This document shows positions 1-8,341 of a DNA stretch of 64,000 nt, in pieces. Numbering within the stretch: the stretch's first letter is position 1; each line of letters opens with the position of its first letter. The DNA is from Sapientia aquatica (GTDB lineage: Bacteria; Pseudomonadota; Gammaproteobacteria; Burkholderiales; Burkholderiaceae_D): the NCBI RefSeq assembly GCF_004358105.1, contig NZ_SMYL01000012.1, positions 1 through 64,000 of the forward strand, given 5' to 3'. The notes under the pieces are model-generated. The model was not told the origin of the DNA. It searched no databases and saw only the letters and a program-made list of their open reading frames with translations. The translations under genes were made by a program, and so were the position numbers.

Positions 1-61
1 CTTTAACCGTCCATGGCTCTTGCATCCCCAGCAACGCCTGATACAAATCTTTGCTTTCCAT
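1..61 (-). CDS. ISL3-family transposase, N-terminal fragment
   Basis: Only the first 20 codons are in the window; the gene continues past the left edge. The ATG at 61 is preceded by GGAGAG at a normal spacing. The motif LYQALLGMQEPWTV is typical of the start of ISL3 transposases, ahead of their zinc-finger region. The gene is in the same orientation as the interrupted glk-hexR gene, so read-through from glk could reach it. Nothing can be said about whether the transposase is intact. Confidence 0.7.
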   Translation of the reverse strand, partial: MESKDLYQALLGMQEPWTVK

Positions 62-127
62 CGCGCTCTCCGTTGGCTAAACCTGCGCGATAGCGTACTC
101 TTAACCCACAGAAAAGTCTGAAGAACC
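1..127 (-). mobile_element. Left end of an ISL3-family insertion sequence (partial)
   Basis: Seen: reading on the minus strand from position 127, the sequence leaves the hexR gene and begins GGTTCTTCAGACTTTTCTGT. About 65 bases later a new reading frame starts with a good ribosome binding site. The frame begins MESKDLYQALLGMQEPWTVK, which I recognise as the N-terminus of ISL3-type transposases. Known: ISL3 elements have terminal inverted repeats beginning GG and make 8-bp target duplications, often AT-rich. Inference: the element's left terminus is at 127 and the adjoining AAATTTTT (128-135, minus strand) is one copy of the target duplication. The right end lies outside the window, so neither the second repeat nor the second duplication can be seen. 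Confidence 0.72.
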
Positions 128-1572
128 AAAAATTTAAACTGCGCATCTTGCGCGATCACGCCGTAATGTCCCACCGCAAAAAACTCAACCCGGTCAGCAT
201 GATTGAGTAACTCAATCGCGCGATCGATGGTTTCGCGGTTGATTTGACTACGCACTTGCAGAATCGCCGACGCCGTATTACCCAACACTTTTGAACCGAG
301 TTCTAAGGTTGAATCCTCTTGCGTTACTTGGGTATGCGTAAGCGGAACGGTGCCAGTCAAACCCGACGCCAAACGTAATTTAAAGTCGGACAAGCCTTCG
401 CAGCCCAAGGAGCGGCAAAAGCGAATCACAGTTGGTTGGCTGACTTGCGCGGCTTTGGCGATGTCGGTGATCGGATCATTTAGCGCTGTGCGTGGATGCG
501 CCAAAATGTATTCGGCCACGCGCAATTCAGCCGGCGACAAATCGCTACGCGCACGACGAATTTGACCAAGAATCGCTGAGCCGGGTGTCGCTTGAATGGT
601 GCGTAATTGCGCTTCTAAGATTTCAGAAATACCGATGAAGGACGCTTGCTCCGCCGTGATGACAAACGTTGGAATCGCTTTCAGGTAACTCGTAAACCGG
701 CCTTTTTCTTCAAAGCGGCGGCGGAACGACGACGATTCAAAATAGCTGCCCAAGCGCGGAATAATTCCACCGCCGATATAAATTCCACCCAACGCGCCCA
801 ACGTTACCGCCAAGTTAGCCGCCGCCGTTCCAAGCAGTGCGCAGAACACGTCCAACGTTTCTTCACAAATCGGATCGGTGGCATTTAAGGCGCGTTCGGT
901 GATTTCGGGCGCGGTTAAATCTAAGCCAGGTTTGTTGGCGTAATCGGCCAAAGCGCGGTACATCAATTCCATGCCGGGGCCAGACAATAAGCGCTCGAAG
1001 GACACGTGTTCAAACGATTTCCAGGCATAACGCAACACGGCCACTTCGCGTTCATTGCGCGGCGAAAAGCTACTATGACCACCTTCGGAACCAAGCGAAA
1101 TCCAACCGTCACCGGCTGGAATTAAACCGGACATTCCTAAACCGCTACCCGGGCCAATCACGCCCATCACGGTTTGCTTGCCGGTTTCGACTCCTGTCGC
1201 CTCGCCGATTTGATGTAAGTCACTCGGACTCAAGCGCGGTACCGCCATCGCTAGCGCGGTGAAATCGTTGACGATGACCAGCGTTTCCAAACCCAATTGC
1301 AAACGCATACTTTCGATCGAAAACTGCCAGTGATAATTGGTCATCACCACGCGGTCGCCCATGACTGGATTGGCCACTGCAATCGCGGCGTGCTCGACGT
1401 TTAACGGTTTGAGCTGCAGCAGATAACTATTAATAGCAGAGAAAAAGTCCGGATAATCGGCGCAGCGTAACGACGTAATTTGGGTAAATTCGCCCCGCGC
1501 GACTTCAAGTGCAAAGCGCGCATACGATGTGCCAATGTCGGCGATTAATCTTGGGCTATCGAAAGGAAGCAT
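128..1572 (-). CDS. glk: Glucokinase / HexR (RpiR-family) fusion, regulator part truncated by an IS
   Basis: The N-terminal ~330 residues are a ROK-independent, Glk-type glucokinase that phosphorylates glucose in the cytoplasm. It begins MLPFDSPRLIADIGTSYARF and carries the phosphate-binding start (ADIGTSYARF), VNDFTALA and GPGSGLG. From about residue 345 it continues into an RpiR/HexR helix-turn-helix (ITDIAKAAQVSQPTVIRFCR). The sugar-phosphate-binding SIS domain has just begun (FFAVGHYGVIAQDAQFKF) when the sequence changes to IS sequence at 127. Such Glk-HexR fusions are usual in Burkholderiales and are over 600 residues long. Here the kinase is complete and the regulator has lost almost all of its SIS domain. 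The frame stays open into the IS, so a hybrid tail is translated. It is the last gene of the starch locus and would phosphorylate the released glucose. The ATG at 1572 is the only good start. Confidence 0.88.
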
Positions 1573-1732
1573 TATCAGAAGGTGTAATAAATGAACGGTT
1601 CTATTTTAACTGCCTGCGTCGTGGAATACGGCTATTGGGCGCACTGTTTTACTAATTTACTGGCTGCGATAGAAACTGCATCGACCCAAAATAGCAATAT
1701 TGCTAATTTTTTAGCCATTTAATACGCTGAAT

Positions 1733-2731
1733 TTACCTTTGCCCGCCGCCCAATAAAAATACCAACGGCACTTCTAACCTAGCCGACCAATCGCGCTCAT
1801 TGTGATCAGCGCCGTCAATGACTATGCTTTTCATTTGGGCTTCGGTGTAGCCGCGCTCTTTAAAAATCGCGTCCACAAAACCTTGCGAGGGCGCATAAAA
1901 CGCATCCAACCCGCGCGTGCCATGATCCATGTAGATGCGATGATTTTCGGGGCTAGCTAGATGCTGCTGCAAATAACTGAATGCAGCCAAAGGAAGTTCG
2001 GTATTGTTCACCGGACCGCCAATCCAGTGCGTGGAGAGTGCGGCTACGCCACCAAAGACGTCGGGATATTCACTGATAGCGTAAATCGATATCAAGCCGC
2101 CCATGCTCGACCCCATCATAAAAGTATGAGCGCGGTCAGGGTAGGTGCTGAAGTGCGTATCAATATACGGTTTTAATTCTTGTACTAGAAATTGCAAATA
2201 GCGATCCGATAACGGCGTACCAGCTAACTCAGCTTGTATGAATTGGTTGCGCTTTATCGGGGTTACAAACCCGAGATATTTTTGCGGAAAATATTCAGTG
2301 CGGCGAAATTTTCCGTTGTTCCAAACACCAACCACAATCGTGTCGCCGATGCGCCCTTGCTTGACCAATTTATCGATTGCTGTGTGCACGTTCCACGCTT
2401 GTTTATTCCACGTTGTGCTGGCGTCGAATAAGCCTTGGCCGTCGTGCATGTACAAGACATTGTAATGTTTGGCCGGGCTGTATCCGTCAGGCAGCCAGAT
2501 GTCGACGTGGCGCGCATCGACAAATTTAGAGGGGAAGTTTTCTAGGCGTTGGACTTGGCCGACATTCACGGTTGGCATGATTTGAGCGTAAGAGTTAATC
2601 GGAACCCAAAGCATTAACGCTGCGCCAAACAGCTTACATCCCAATACCCGCAGGCGCTGTATGAGCGTCATTAAAGAGCAGCTAACAATGGCAGACATCA
2701 TCAACATCCCAAGGTGGTTAGGGCTGAACAA
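1733..2731 (-). CDS. Exported esterase-fold (PF00756-type) alpha/beta hydrolase
   Basis: About 330 residues. An N-terminal hydrophobic stretch ending near SYAQ at residue ~50 looks like a signal peptide or anchor. Seen: the early strand VLYMHDGQGLFD, the nucleophile elbow GSSMGG around residue 208, and a late ADHNERDW that could supply the catalytic His. These match the putative esterase family (esterase D / enterochelin esterase-like). Its start overlaps the end of the pullulanase gene by 14 bases, so it is part of the starch operon. Members in such loci are often annotated only as alpha/beta hydrolase-fold proteins; the substrate is unknown, though deacylation of a modified glucan is plausible. 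Later ATGs at residues 9-12 are alternative starts. Confidence 0.75.
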   Translation of the reverse strand: MFSPNHLGMLMMSAIVSCSLMTLIQRLRVLGCKLFGAALMLWVPINSYAQIMPTVNVGQVQRLENFPSKFVDARHVDIWLPDGYSPAKHYNVLYMHDGQGLFDASTTWNKQAWNVHTAIDKLVKQGRIGDTIVVGVWNNGKFRRTEYFPQKYLGFVTPIKRNQFIQAELAGTPLSDRYLQFLVQELKPYIDTHFSTYPDRAHTFMMGSSMGGLISIYAISEYPDVFGGVAALSTHWIGGPVNNTELPLAAFSYLQQHLASPENHRIYMDHGTRGLDAFYAPSQGFVDAIFKERGYTEAQMKSIVIDGADHNERDWSARLEVPLVFLLGGGQR

Positions 2732-5525
2732 ATACCACAGCGCTCAATGCAGGAACCGTGAAGCTGCCCTGCGCCGCATCATAGCTCGCTTGCGCGGCTA
2801 AACGCTTGTCACCAGCCGCCGCGTTACTGAACACTGGATGCAATTGATAGGCCTGTCCAACCTCACTGGCAACGCGAATGGTCTGCGCGGTGTGGGCGAC
2901 ATTAATGAAAATCATCAGCGCTGAGTACTTCGCACCAGGATAATTTTTGCCATCTAAATGCGCGGCGATAACCGCACCGTTTTGACTCGGGCCAACATTA
3001 TCGAAGCGCAAGCGTTGTTCGATTTCGGCGGCTGTACGAAGATGAAATAAGCTAGAACTAGCGCGAACTTTGAGCAAATCCCGAAACATATCGCGCGCTA
3101 AGGCGATCTCGGCTGCGCTTGGTTTGATGGAAGGGTTTTCCAGCAGCGGTTGCATCAAGGCGTAATTTTTTTCGTTATCTTTGGCTGGCGGCAATCCGGT
3201 CGCAAAATAATTATCGCGATAGCTCCAATCGATGCGATTAAACCAATCTCCGGAATTAAAACTATTGCTATCCATTGACTTAGAGCGCAAGACATCCAAC
3301 CCCGCGTGGAAGTAGGCTACGCCCTGACTAAATGCGGTAATCGCAGCTCCCAGCATTTGTACCCGCACGCGATCGATCGGCGCGATGTCAGCAGGAAGTT
3401 TATAGACATTAATGTCGAACAGCGTTTGGTTATCGTGGTTCTCAACATAATTCACCACTTCGCTTGGATTAGCGACGTAGCCTGCCGGTTGCCCGTTGTA
3501 ATCAATTTGCTGCAGCGACTTTACAACCCCGTCAAAGGTTTCAAAGCGATATTGACGCACCGAACCCGCCAATCCAACCCGCACCATATCGGCCGTTTTA
3601 AGCAGTTGCGGGGTTGACGTTCCTGCGTCGGCTAAACCATTAATAAATCCCTTGCGCGTCATTAAATCCGTGCCAGAATCGGAGGAACTACCACCGCGCA
3701 CGGCATCGCGTGTACGGTCGTTAAATGTGCCAATGCCGGTTCCATTGAGTGACAATTGCGAGGCTTGTACGAAGCGCTTTCCATCGGCAATTTCACCGAA
3801 ATTCCATCCTTCGCCAATCAGCTCAATATCGCGTCCGGTGGCAGCCTTTAACTCTTTTTGCAAACGCTCCATGACAGCGCGCGGTTGATGTGCCATTAAG
3901 TCAAAACGGAACGAATCAATGCGGTAATTTTTTGCCCAAGATACGACAGAATCGATCAGCAATTTTCCCATCATGGTGTTCTCGGTGGCGGTGTTATCAC
4001 AGCAGCTCGACTGCTCAACGTCGCCATCCGCATTTAGTCGGTGGTAATAGCCGGGAACGATACGATCTAATACCGACTTGGCCACTTGGCCGGATGCAAA
4101 CGTGTGGTTATAGACCACGTCCATCCCAACGCGCAATCCGGTTTGATGCAACGCCATAATCATTTGGCGGAATTCGCGCATGCGTGTCGCACCATCCTCA
4201 GAATTGCTTGCGTAGCTGCCTTCAGGAGCGCTGTAATGGAACGGGTCGTAGCCCCAGTTAAAGCAATCCTGTGCGGCATTGGCGCTGGCGATGGTTTGCG
4301 GCGCTAAACTCGCAGCGCCTGTTGCCGTAATGATGGGGTTAACGCAACCAACTTCTGGCACGCTGGCAAAATCAAATACCGGCAATAAATGAATGTCGGT
4401 CATGCCAGCCTTAGCCAAGGCCGACAAGTGTTGCATACCGTTAGAGGTGGAATCCGTGAAAGCTAAATATTTGCCGCGATGTTCAGGCTTGACGGTCGGA
4501 TCGTTGATCGAAAAATCACGCACATGCATTTCGTAAATCGACATATCCGGCGACGCTGCAACGGTTTTTGGTGCTGCATGGTCGCTCCAACCAAGCGGTA
4601 CCGTTTTGGTCGCATTTGCTTGCGTGATATAGCTGCGCTTAGAGTCGGTAGTTAAACTTAGCGAATACGGATCAGTAACGCGATTGCGCATTAAACCGAC
4701 GTTGGGCACGACTACGTCAACGATGTATTGGTAATAGTGATCGCTTAAATCCGTCGGCATCAGAAGCGACCAAATTCCAGTAGCATCATCACGCTGCATT
4801 GGTGCAATGCTTTGCGCCGCGCTGGTACCAGTTTTATAAACGCACAAGGCAAGCTTTTGCGCGGTTGGCGCCCACAGTTTAAATTGGGTCGCGGACGTAT
4901 TCGCTGCGCGCACAATACTTGCGCCTAAATCGCTGGTTTGCTCGGCCTTGCCATACAAATCATCGATGGCACCGGCAATCTGGATTCGGGTGGTTTCTAA
5001 TTGGTCGCCATGTTCGTTTTCATGCACCAAGATGGCAAATAGGCGCAACGCTTGGGGAATTTTTCTAGCGTCTTCCGGCTTTATTTTCAGAATCACGCCG
5101 TCTGGGACAAATTGAAAGCGGGTAGCCAATTGAGGCGGCAAGCTCGATGTAGAAATCGACAAATCCACCACATTGCCAGCCGCATGGCCTTTGGGATGCG
5201 CCGTATACATTTCAGTGCCAAGCGCATCCGAAAAATACAAACGGAACCGTCCGCTAGCAGCAACCGCTGGCCATTTAATTAATTCACGATTAAGCCAATA
5301 GGCGTGGGCTTTTTGCGTTCCAGGCAGCGGCTGCAAGACAGTCTGAAAATCAGATTGATTGCAATCGGCCAGACTTGGAGACATTGCTGCAGCGGGCGCG
5401 GCTACCGATACATTGGCCATCATGCTAATGGTTAGCGCGCCTGCCAAACCCATCACTGAGGATACTCGACGTGCTAACGTTCGAGCAGATTTAAAACCCT
5501 GTAACCAAGCAAATCGTCTCGTCAC
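2718..5525 (-). CDS. Exported pullulanase-type alpha-1,6-glucosidase (GH13)
   Basis: A debranching enzyme hydrolysing alpha-1,6 links in pullulan or branched dextrins, probably periplasmic. Counting from the start chosen here, there is a signal peptide (ends near VSVAAPAAA), N-terminal beta domains including a CBM48-like module (FKLWAPTAQKLALCVY), then a GH13 barrel. The barrel shows DVVYNHT, FRFDLM (nucleophile Asp ~540), IGEGWNFGE (acid Glu ~571) and ENHDNQ (~695). YEMHVRDFSIND is typical of the bacterial pullulanase-type family. The frame is open up to an ATG at 5672, but that would overlap the upstream alpha-glucosidase by 134 bases and put 49 unusual residues before the signal peptide. 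I prefer the GTG at 5525, 13 bases after the upstream stop. An ATG at 5453 is a further option. Confidence 0.88.
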   Translation of the reverse strand: MTRRFAWLQGFKSARTLARRVSSVMGLAGALTISMMANVSVAAPAAAMSPSLADCNQSDFQTVLQPLPGTQKAHAYWLNRELIKWPAVAASGRFRLYFSDALGTEMYTAHPKGHAAGNVVDLSISTSSLPPQLATRFQFVPDGVILKIKPEDARKIPQALRLFAILVHENEHGDQLETTRIQIAGAIDDLYGKAEQTSDLGASIVRAANTSATQFKLWAPTAQKLALCVYKTGTSAAQSIAPMQRDDATGIWSLLMPTDLSDHYYQYIVDVVVPNVGLMRNRVTDPYSLSLTTDSKRSYITQANATKTVPLGWSDHAAPKTVAASPDMSIYEMHVRDFSINDPTVKPEHRGKYLAFTDSTSNGMQHLSALAKAGMTDIHLLPVFDFASVPEVGCVNPIITATGAASLAPQTIASANAAQDCFNWGYDPFHYSAPEGSYASNSEDGATRMREFRQMIMALHQTGLRVGMDVVYNHTFASGQVAKSVLDRIVPGYYHRLNADGDVEQSSCCDNTATENTMMGKLLIDSVVSWAKNYRIDSFRFDLMAHQPRAVMERLQKELKAATGRDIELIGEGWNFGEIADGKRFVQASQLSLNGTGIGTFNDRTRDAVRGGSSSDSGTDLMTRKGFINGLADAGTSTPQLLKTADMVRVGLAGSVRQYRFETFDGVVKSLQQIDYNGQPAGYVANPSEVVNYVENHDNQTLFDINVYKLPADIAPIDRVRVQMLGAAITAFSQGVAYFHAGLDVLRSKSMDSNSFNSGDWFNRIDWSYRDNYFATGLPPAKDNEKNYALMQPLLENPSIKPSAAEIALARDMFRDLLKVRASSSLFHLRTAAEIEQRLRFDNVGPSQNGAVIAAHLDGKNYPGAKYSALMIFINVAHTAQTIRVASEVGQAYQLHPVFSNAAAGDKRLAAQASYDAAQGSFTVPALSAVVFVQP

Positions 5526-5538
5526 GTTAGCTATCCAG

Positions 5539-7230
5539 TTAACTGTTGTTGATACCAAACCAAGCGCCGTAAGCTGGCAAACTGATGCGTCCGCCGGAAG
5601 CGGAACCGTGCAGCCCATGGCCGGACAAATCGTGATATTCGGCGCTGACTGGCAAATCGAATTCAACGTCATTGCTGCTCAAGTTAAGCACAACTAACAC
5701 GCTTGGATAGCCAGCTAAATCGCGGCGCAGCGCCAATACTGAGTCGGGCGCATCGTAGAAGAAAATATCGCCGCGTGTGAGTTGCGCGATTTTTTTACGC
5801 CAAGGAATAAAGTGCCGAGCAAAGTTCAAGGCAGATTCGGGTTGCTGTAATTGTTGTGCCACCGACTGAGCAGCATGTTCGGCGGGCACCGGCAACCACG
5901 GCTTACCAGCACTAAAACCGGCATTGGCTTGCGTTGCATCCCACGGGATTGGCGTGCGACAGCCGTCGCGACCTTTCATCTCTGGCCAGAACGTAAGTCC
6001 AACCGGATCTTGCAGTGCTTCGTAGGGCAAATCGGCTTCGGTCAGCGCTAACTCATCGCCTTGATACAGGCAAGGTGTTCCCTTTAAACTAAGCTGCATG
6101 GCCAACAACACCTTGGCAAATTCAGGCGTCGCGTTCGCGCCGCCCCAGCGCGTCATGACCCGATTAACATCGTGATTGCCAACCGACCACGAAGCCCATC
6201 CGGCCTTATTGGACGCCGCCGCGAGTTGCTCAAAGGCTTCAACTTCAGCGCGGATATGTTGGGTGGAATTGTCGCTAGTGAGCAAATTAAAACTGTAGGC
6301 CATGTTTAATTTGTCGCCATCTGCGGTGTACTCGGCCATTACTTTTAAGGCTTCGTCCGAACCAATTTCACCAATCGATACAGCGTTGTATTGATCCAAT
6401 AACAGACGCACTTTTTTAAAGAACTCTAAATTTTCAGGACGCGTATTGTCGTAAATATGGGCTTGCAATCCGTAGGGATTCGACTCAGCCACGCTGACGG
6501 TGTTTTGTTTTTTGGCCGGTGGATTATTGCGTAACTGGGCGTCGTGAAAATGGAAGATACAGGCATCGACTCGGAAACCATCGACGCCACGATCGAGCCA
6601 GAATTTCATGTTATCCAAATGCGCTTGTTGTACTTGGGGTTGATGGAAATTCAAATCCGGTTGGCTGGTTAAAAAATTATGCAAATAATATTGCCGACGG
6701 CGACTATCCCATTGCCATGCAGAGCCGCCAAAAATAGATAACCAATTATTCGGCGGCGTGCCATCTGGTTGCGGGTCGCTCCAGACATACCAATCGGCTT
6801 TGGGATTGGTACGGCTTTGGCGACTTTCAACAAACCAAGGATGGACATCGGAGCTGTGTGAGAGCACTTGGTCGATCATGATTTTGAGGCCCAGTTGGTG
6901 GGCACGAGCGATCAATGCATCAAAATCAGCCAAAGTTCCGAATAGCGGATCGACATCGCAATAGTTGCTAACGTCATAGCCAAAATCGCGCATTGGCGAG
7001 GTAAAAAATGGCGAAATCCAAACAATATCAACACCTAGATCAGCGATGTAATCGAGCTTGCTAGTGATACCAGCTAAGTCACCAACACCGTCGCCGTTGG
7101 TATCAAGAAAACTGCGCGGGTAGACCTGATAGATGACCGACTCGCGCCACCATTCAACAGGGGAATTGGTGGCTTGATGAGTTGCCGCAGCAGTTGGGAT
7201 TGGGTTATTTAAATCGGCCATAACAAACAT
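5539..7230 (-). CDS. Cytoplasmic alpha-glucosidase (GH13, oligo-1,6/maltose-type)
   Basis: 563 residues with no signal peptide, so probably cytoplasmic. It opens with WWRESVIYQVYPRSFLDTNG, the usual beginning of GH13 alpha-glucosidases. Catalytic signatures are GFRVDACIF (nucleophile Asp ~220), SIGEIGS (acid Glu ~287) and SVGNHDVNRV (Asp ~350). The family (GH13 subfamily 23-like, as in Xanthomonas and Caulobacter) splits maltose and short malto-oligosaccharides to glucose. It lies between the LacI regulator and the pullulanase on the same strand. Inference: it processes the sugar brought in by the neighbouring MFS transporter and feeds glucose to Glk. Subfamily assignment is by eye. Confidence 0.9.
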   Translation of the reverse strand: MFVMADLNNPIPTAAATHQATNSPVEWWRESVIYQVYPRSFLDTNGDGVGDLAGITSKLDYIADLGVDIVWISPFFTSPMRDFGYDVSNYCDVDPLFGTLADFDALIARAHQLGLKIMIDQVLSHSSDVHPWFVESRQSRTNPKADWYVWSDPQPDGTPPNNWLSIFGGSAWQWDSRRRQYYLHNFLTSQPDLNFHQPQVQQAHLDNMKFWLDRGVDGFRVDACIFHFHDAQLRNNPPAKKQNTVSVAESNPYGLQAHIYDNTRPENLEFFKKVRLLLDQYNAVSIGEIGSDEALKVMAEYTADGDKLNMAYSFNLLTSDNSTQHIRAEVEAFEQLAAASNKAGWASWSVGNHDVNRVMTRWGGANATPEFAKVLLAMQLSLKGTPCLYQGDELALTEADLPYEALQDPVGLTFWPEMKGRDGCRTPIPWDATQANAGFSAGKPWLPVPAEHAAQSVAQQLQQPESALNFARHFIPWRKKIAQLTRGDIFFYDAPDSVLALRRDLAGYPSVLVVLNLSSNDVEFDLPVSAEYHDLSGHGLHGSASGGRISLPAYGAWFGINNS

Positions 7231-7312
7231 CTTCTTTCTGATTGAAATCTACTTTTCGCTTCTATTTTTTGCTGCTGCTTTTTGCTGCTGGTTCGGTGCT
7301 ACTGTTCCGCTA

Positions 7313-8329
7313 CTATTGCTGATTGCTCGCCACTGTTTCGCCCGCAATCAAAATTGGCTGCCATAATTCTTGCAATTCAGATGGTGGCGTACCGTTCTGC
7401 AAGGCCAACAACATTTCCACCATTTTGGCGCCGGCTTTATCGGGGTTAGGTTGTTCTATTGTGGTGACGTTGTAACCAGCTAGAGAATCTTCCATGCGGC
7501 CCCAAACGATGATCGACATGTCTTTACCGATCGTGATATTGGCATCTAACAGCGCGCGTACCGCACCAACTCCGGACATGTGATTATCAACAATGACGGC
7601 TGTTGGCTTGGCAGCGCACGCCAATAATTTTTGCATACCCAAATAGCCGCTACGACGATCATTGGCGCCGTCGATCAAATAATCAGGATCAATGGCAAGT
7701 CCAGCCGATTGCATACGCAACTTAAAACTATCAAAACGTTGGCGCGCAAAATTCATGTCCAGAGGCGCGCTGATTAAGCCTATGCGTTGATGATTGTGGG
7801 CTAATAAATGCTCAACGGCGGTATGCATGCCCGCTTCATTGTCGTAGTCAAACCATGCGTGCGGTTCATTGACTCGAGTTCGCCCGTGCGCCACAAAAGG
7901 CAAGCCCTGCTTGGCGAGATACGCCACCCGTTCGTCGTACAACCGGGTACGCCCCACAATCAAACCATCCACCCGACGCGCTTGCACCATGTGTTGGTAG
8001 GAACGTAGCTCATTGTCGCTTGAGACCGGTGCGATAATTAAATCCATCTGACGCGCCTCCAAGGCTTGCGTCATGCCATCCACGATCTGCATAAACATCG
8101 GATCGCCCAGATCATTAGGCAGTAGGGGATGAATAATACCAACCACGTTTGTGCGACCTGACGCCAAACTGCGCGCCATGGGATTAGGTCGGTAACCCGC
8201 CAATGCCGCTGCTTCCAAGACTCGTTTGCGCGTGCGCTCGCTCACTTCTGGGTAGCCGTTAAGCGCGCGGCTCACCGTGGTTTCAGAAATACCTAAGGTT
8301 TTGGCGAGATCTTTTAGATTCATTGACAC
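7313..8329 (-). CDS. LacI-family transcriptional regulator of the starch locus
   Basis: 338 residues. The N-terminal helix-turn-helix is LKDLAKTLGISETTVSRALN, followed by the hinge NPMARSLASGRTNVVGI and a periplasmic-binding-protein-like effector domain to the end. It resembles AglR/MalR-type repressors of alpha-glucoside genes. It sits in the middle of the locus, only 12 bases after the GH31 gene. LacI-family proteins bind palindromes centred on CG; two AAAGCGCTTT palindromes upstream of the TonB receptor gene (17098-17107 and 17130-17139) are the natural candidates. The inducer is not visible from sequence; maltose or a maltodextrin is likely. Confidence 0.9.
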   Translation of the reverse strand: MSMNLKDLAKTLGISETTVSRALNGYPEVSERTRKRVLEAAALAGYRPNPMARSLASGRTNVVGIIHPLLPNDLGDPMFMQIVDGMTQALEARQMDLIIAPVSSDNELRSYQHMVQARRVDGLIVGRTRLYDERVAYLAKQGLPFVAHGRTRVNEPHAWFDYDNEAGMHTAVEHLLAHNHQRIGLISAPLDMNFARQRFDSFKLRMQSAGLAIDPDYLIDGANDRRSGYLGMQKLLACAAKPTAVIVDNHMSGVGAVRALLDANITIGKDMSIIVWGRMEDSLAGYNVTTIEQPNPDKAGAKMVEMLLALQNGTPPSELQELWQPILIAGETVASNQQ

Positions 8330-8341
8330 GATAACGTCATC

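Noticed and set aside
350-888. Plus-strand open frames across the glk-hexR gene
   Set aside because: They are antisense shadows of a clear glucokinase/HexR coding frame and have no ribosome binding sites or family resemblance.
1711-1724. TAGCAATATTGCTA-like palindrome downstream of the esterase gene (near 1692-1705) as a terminator
   Set aside because: The dyad has no loop and only A/T closing pairs, so it is unlikely to terminate transcription; it could be a chance palindrome.
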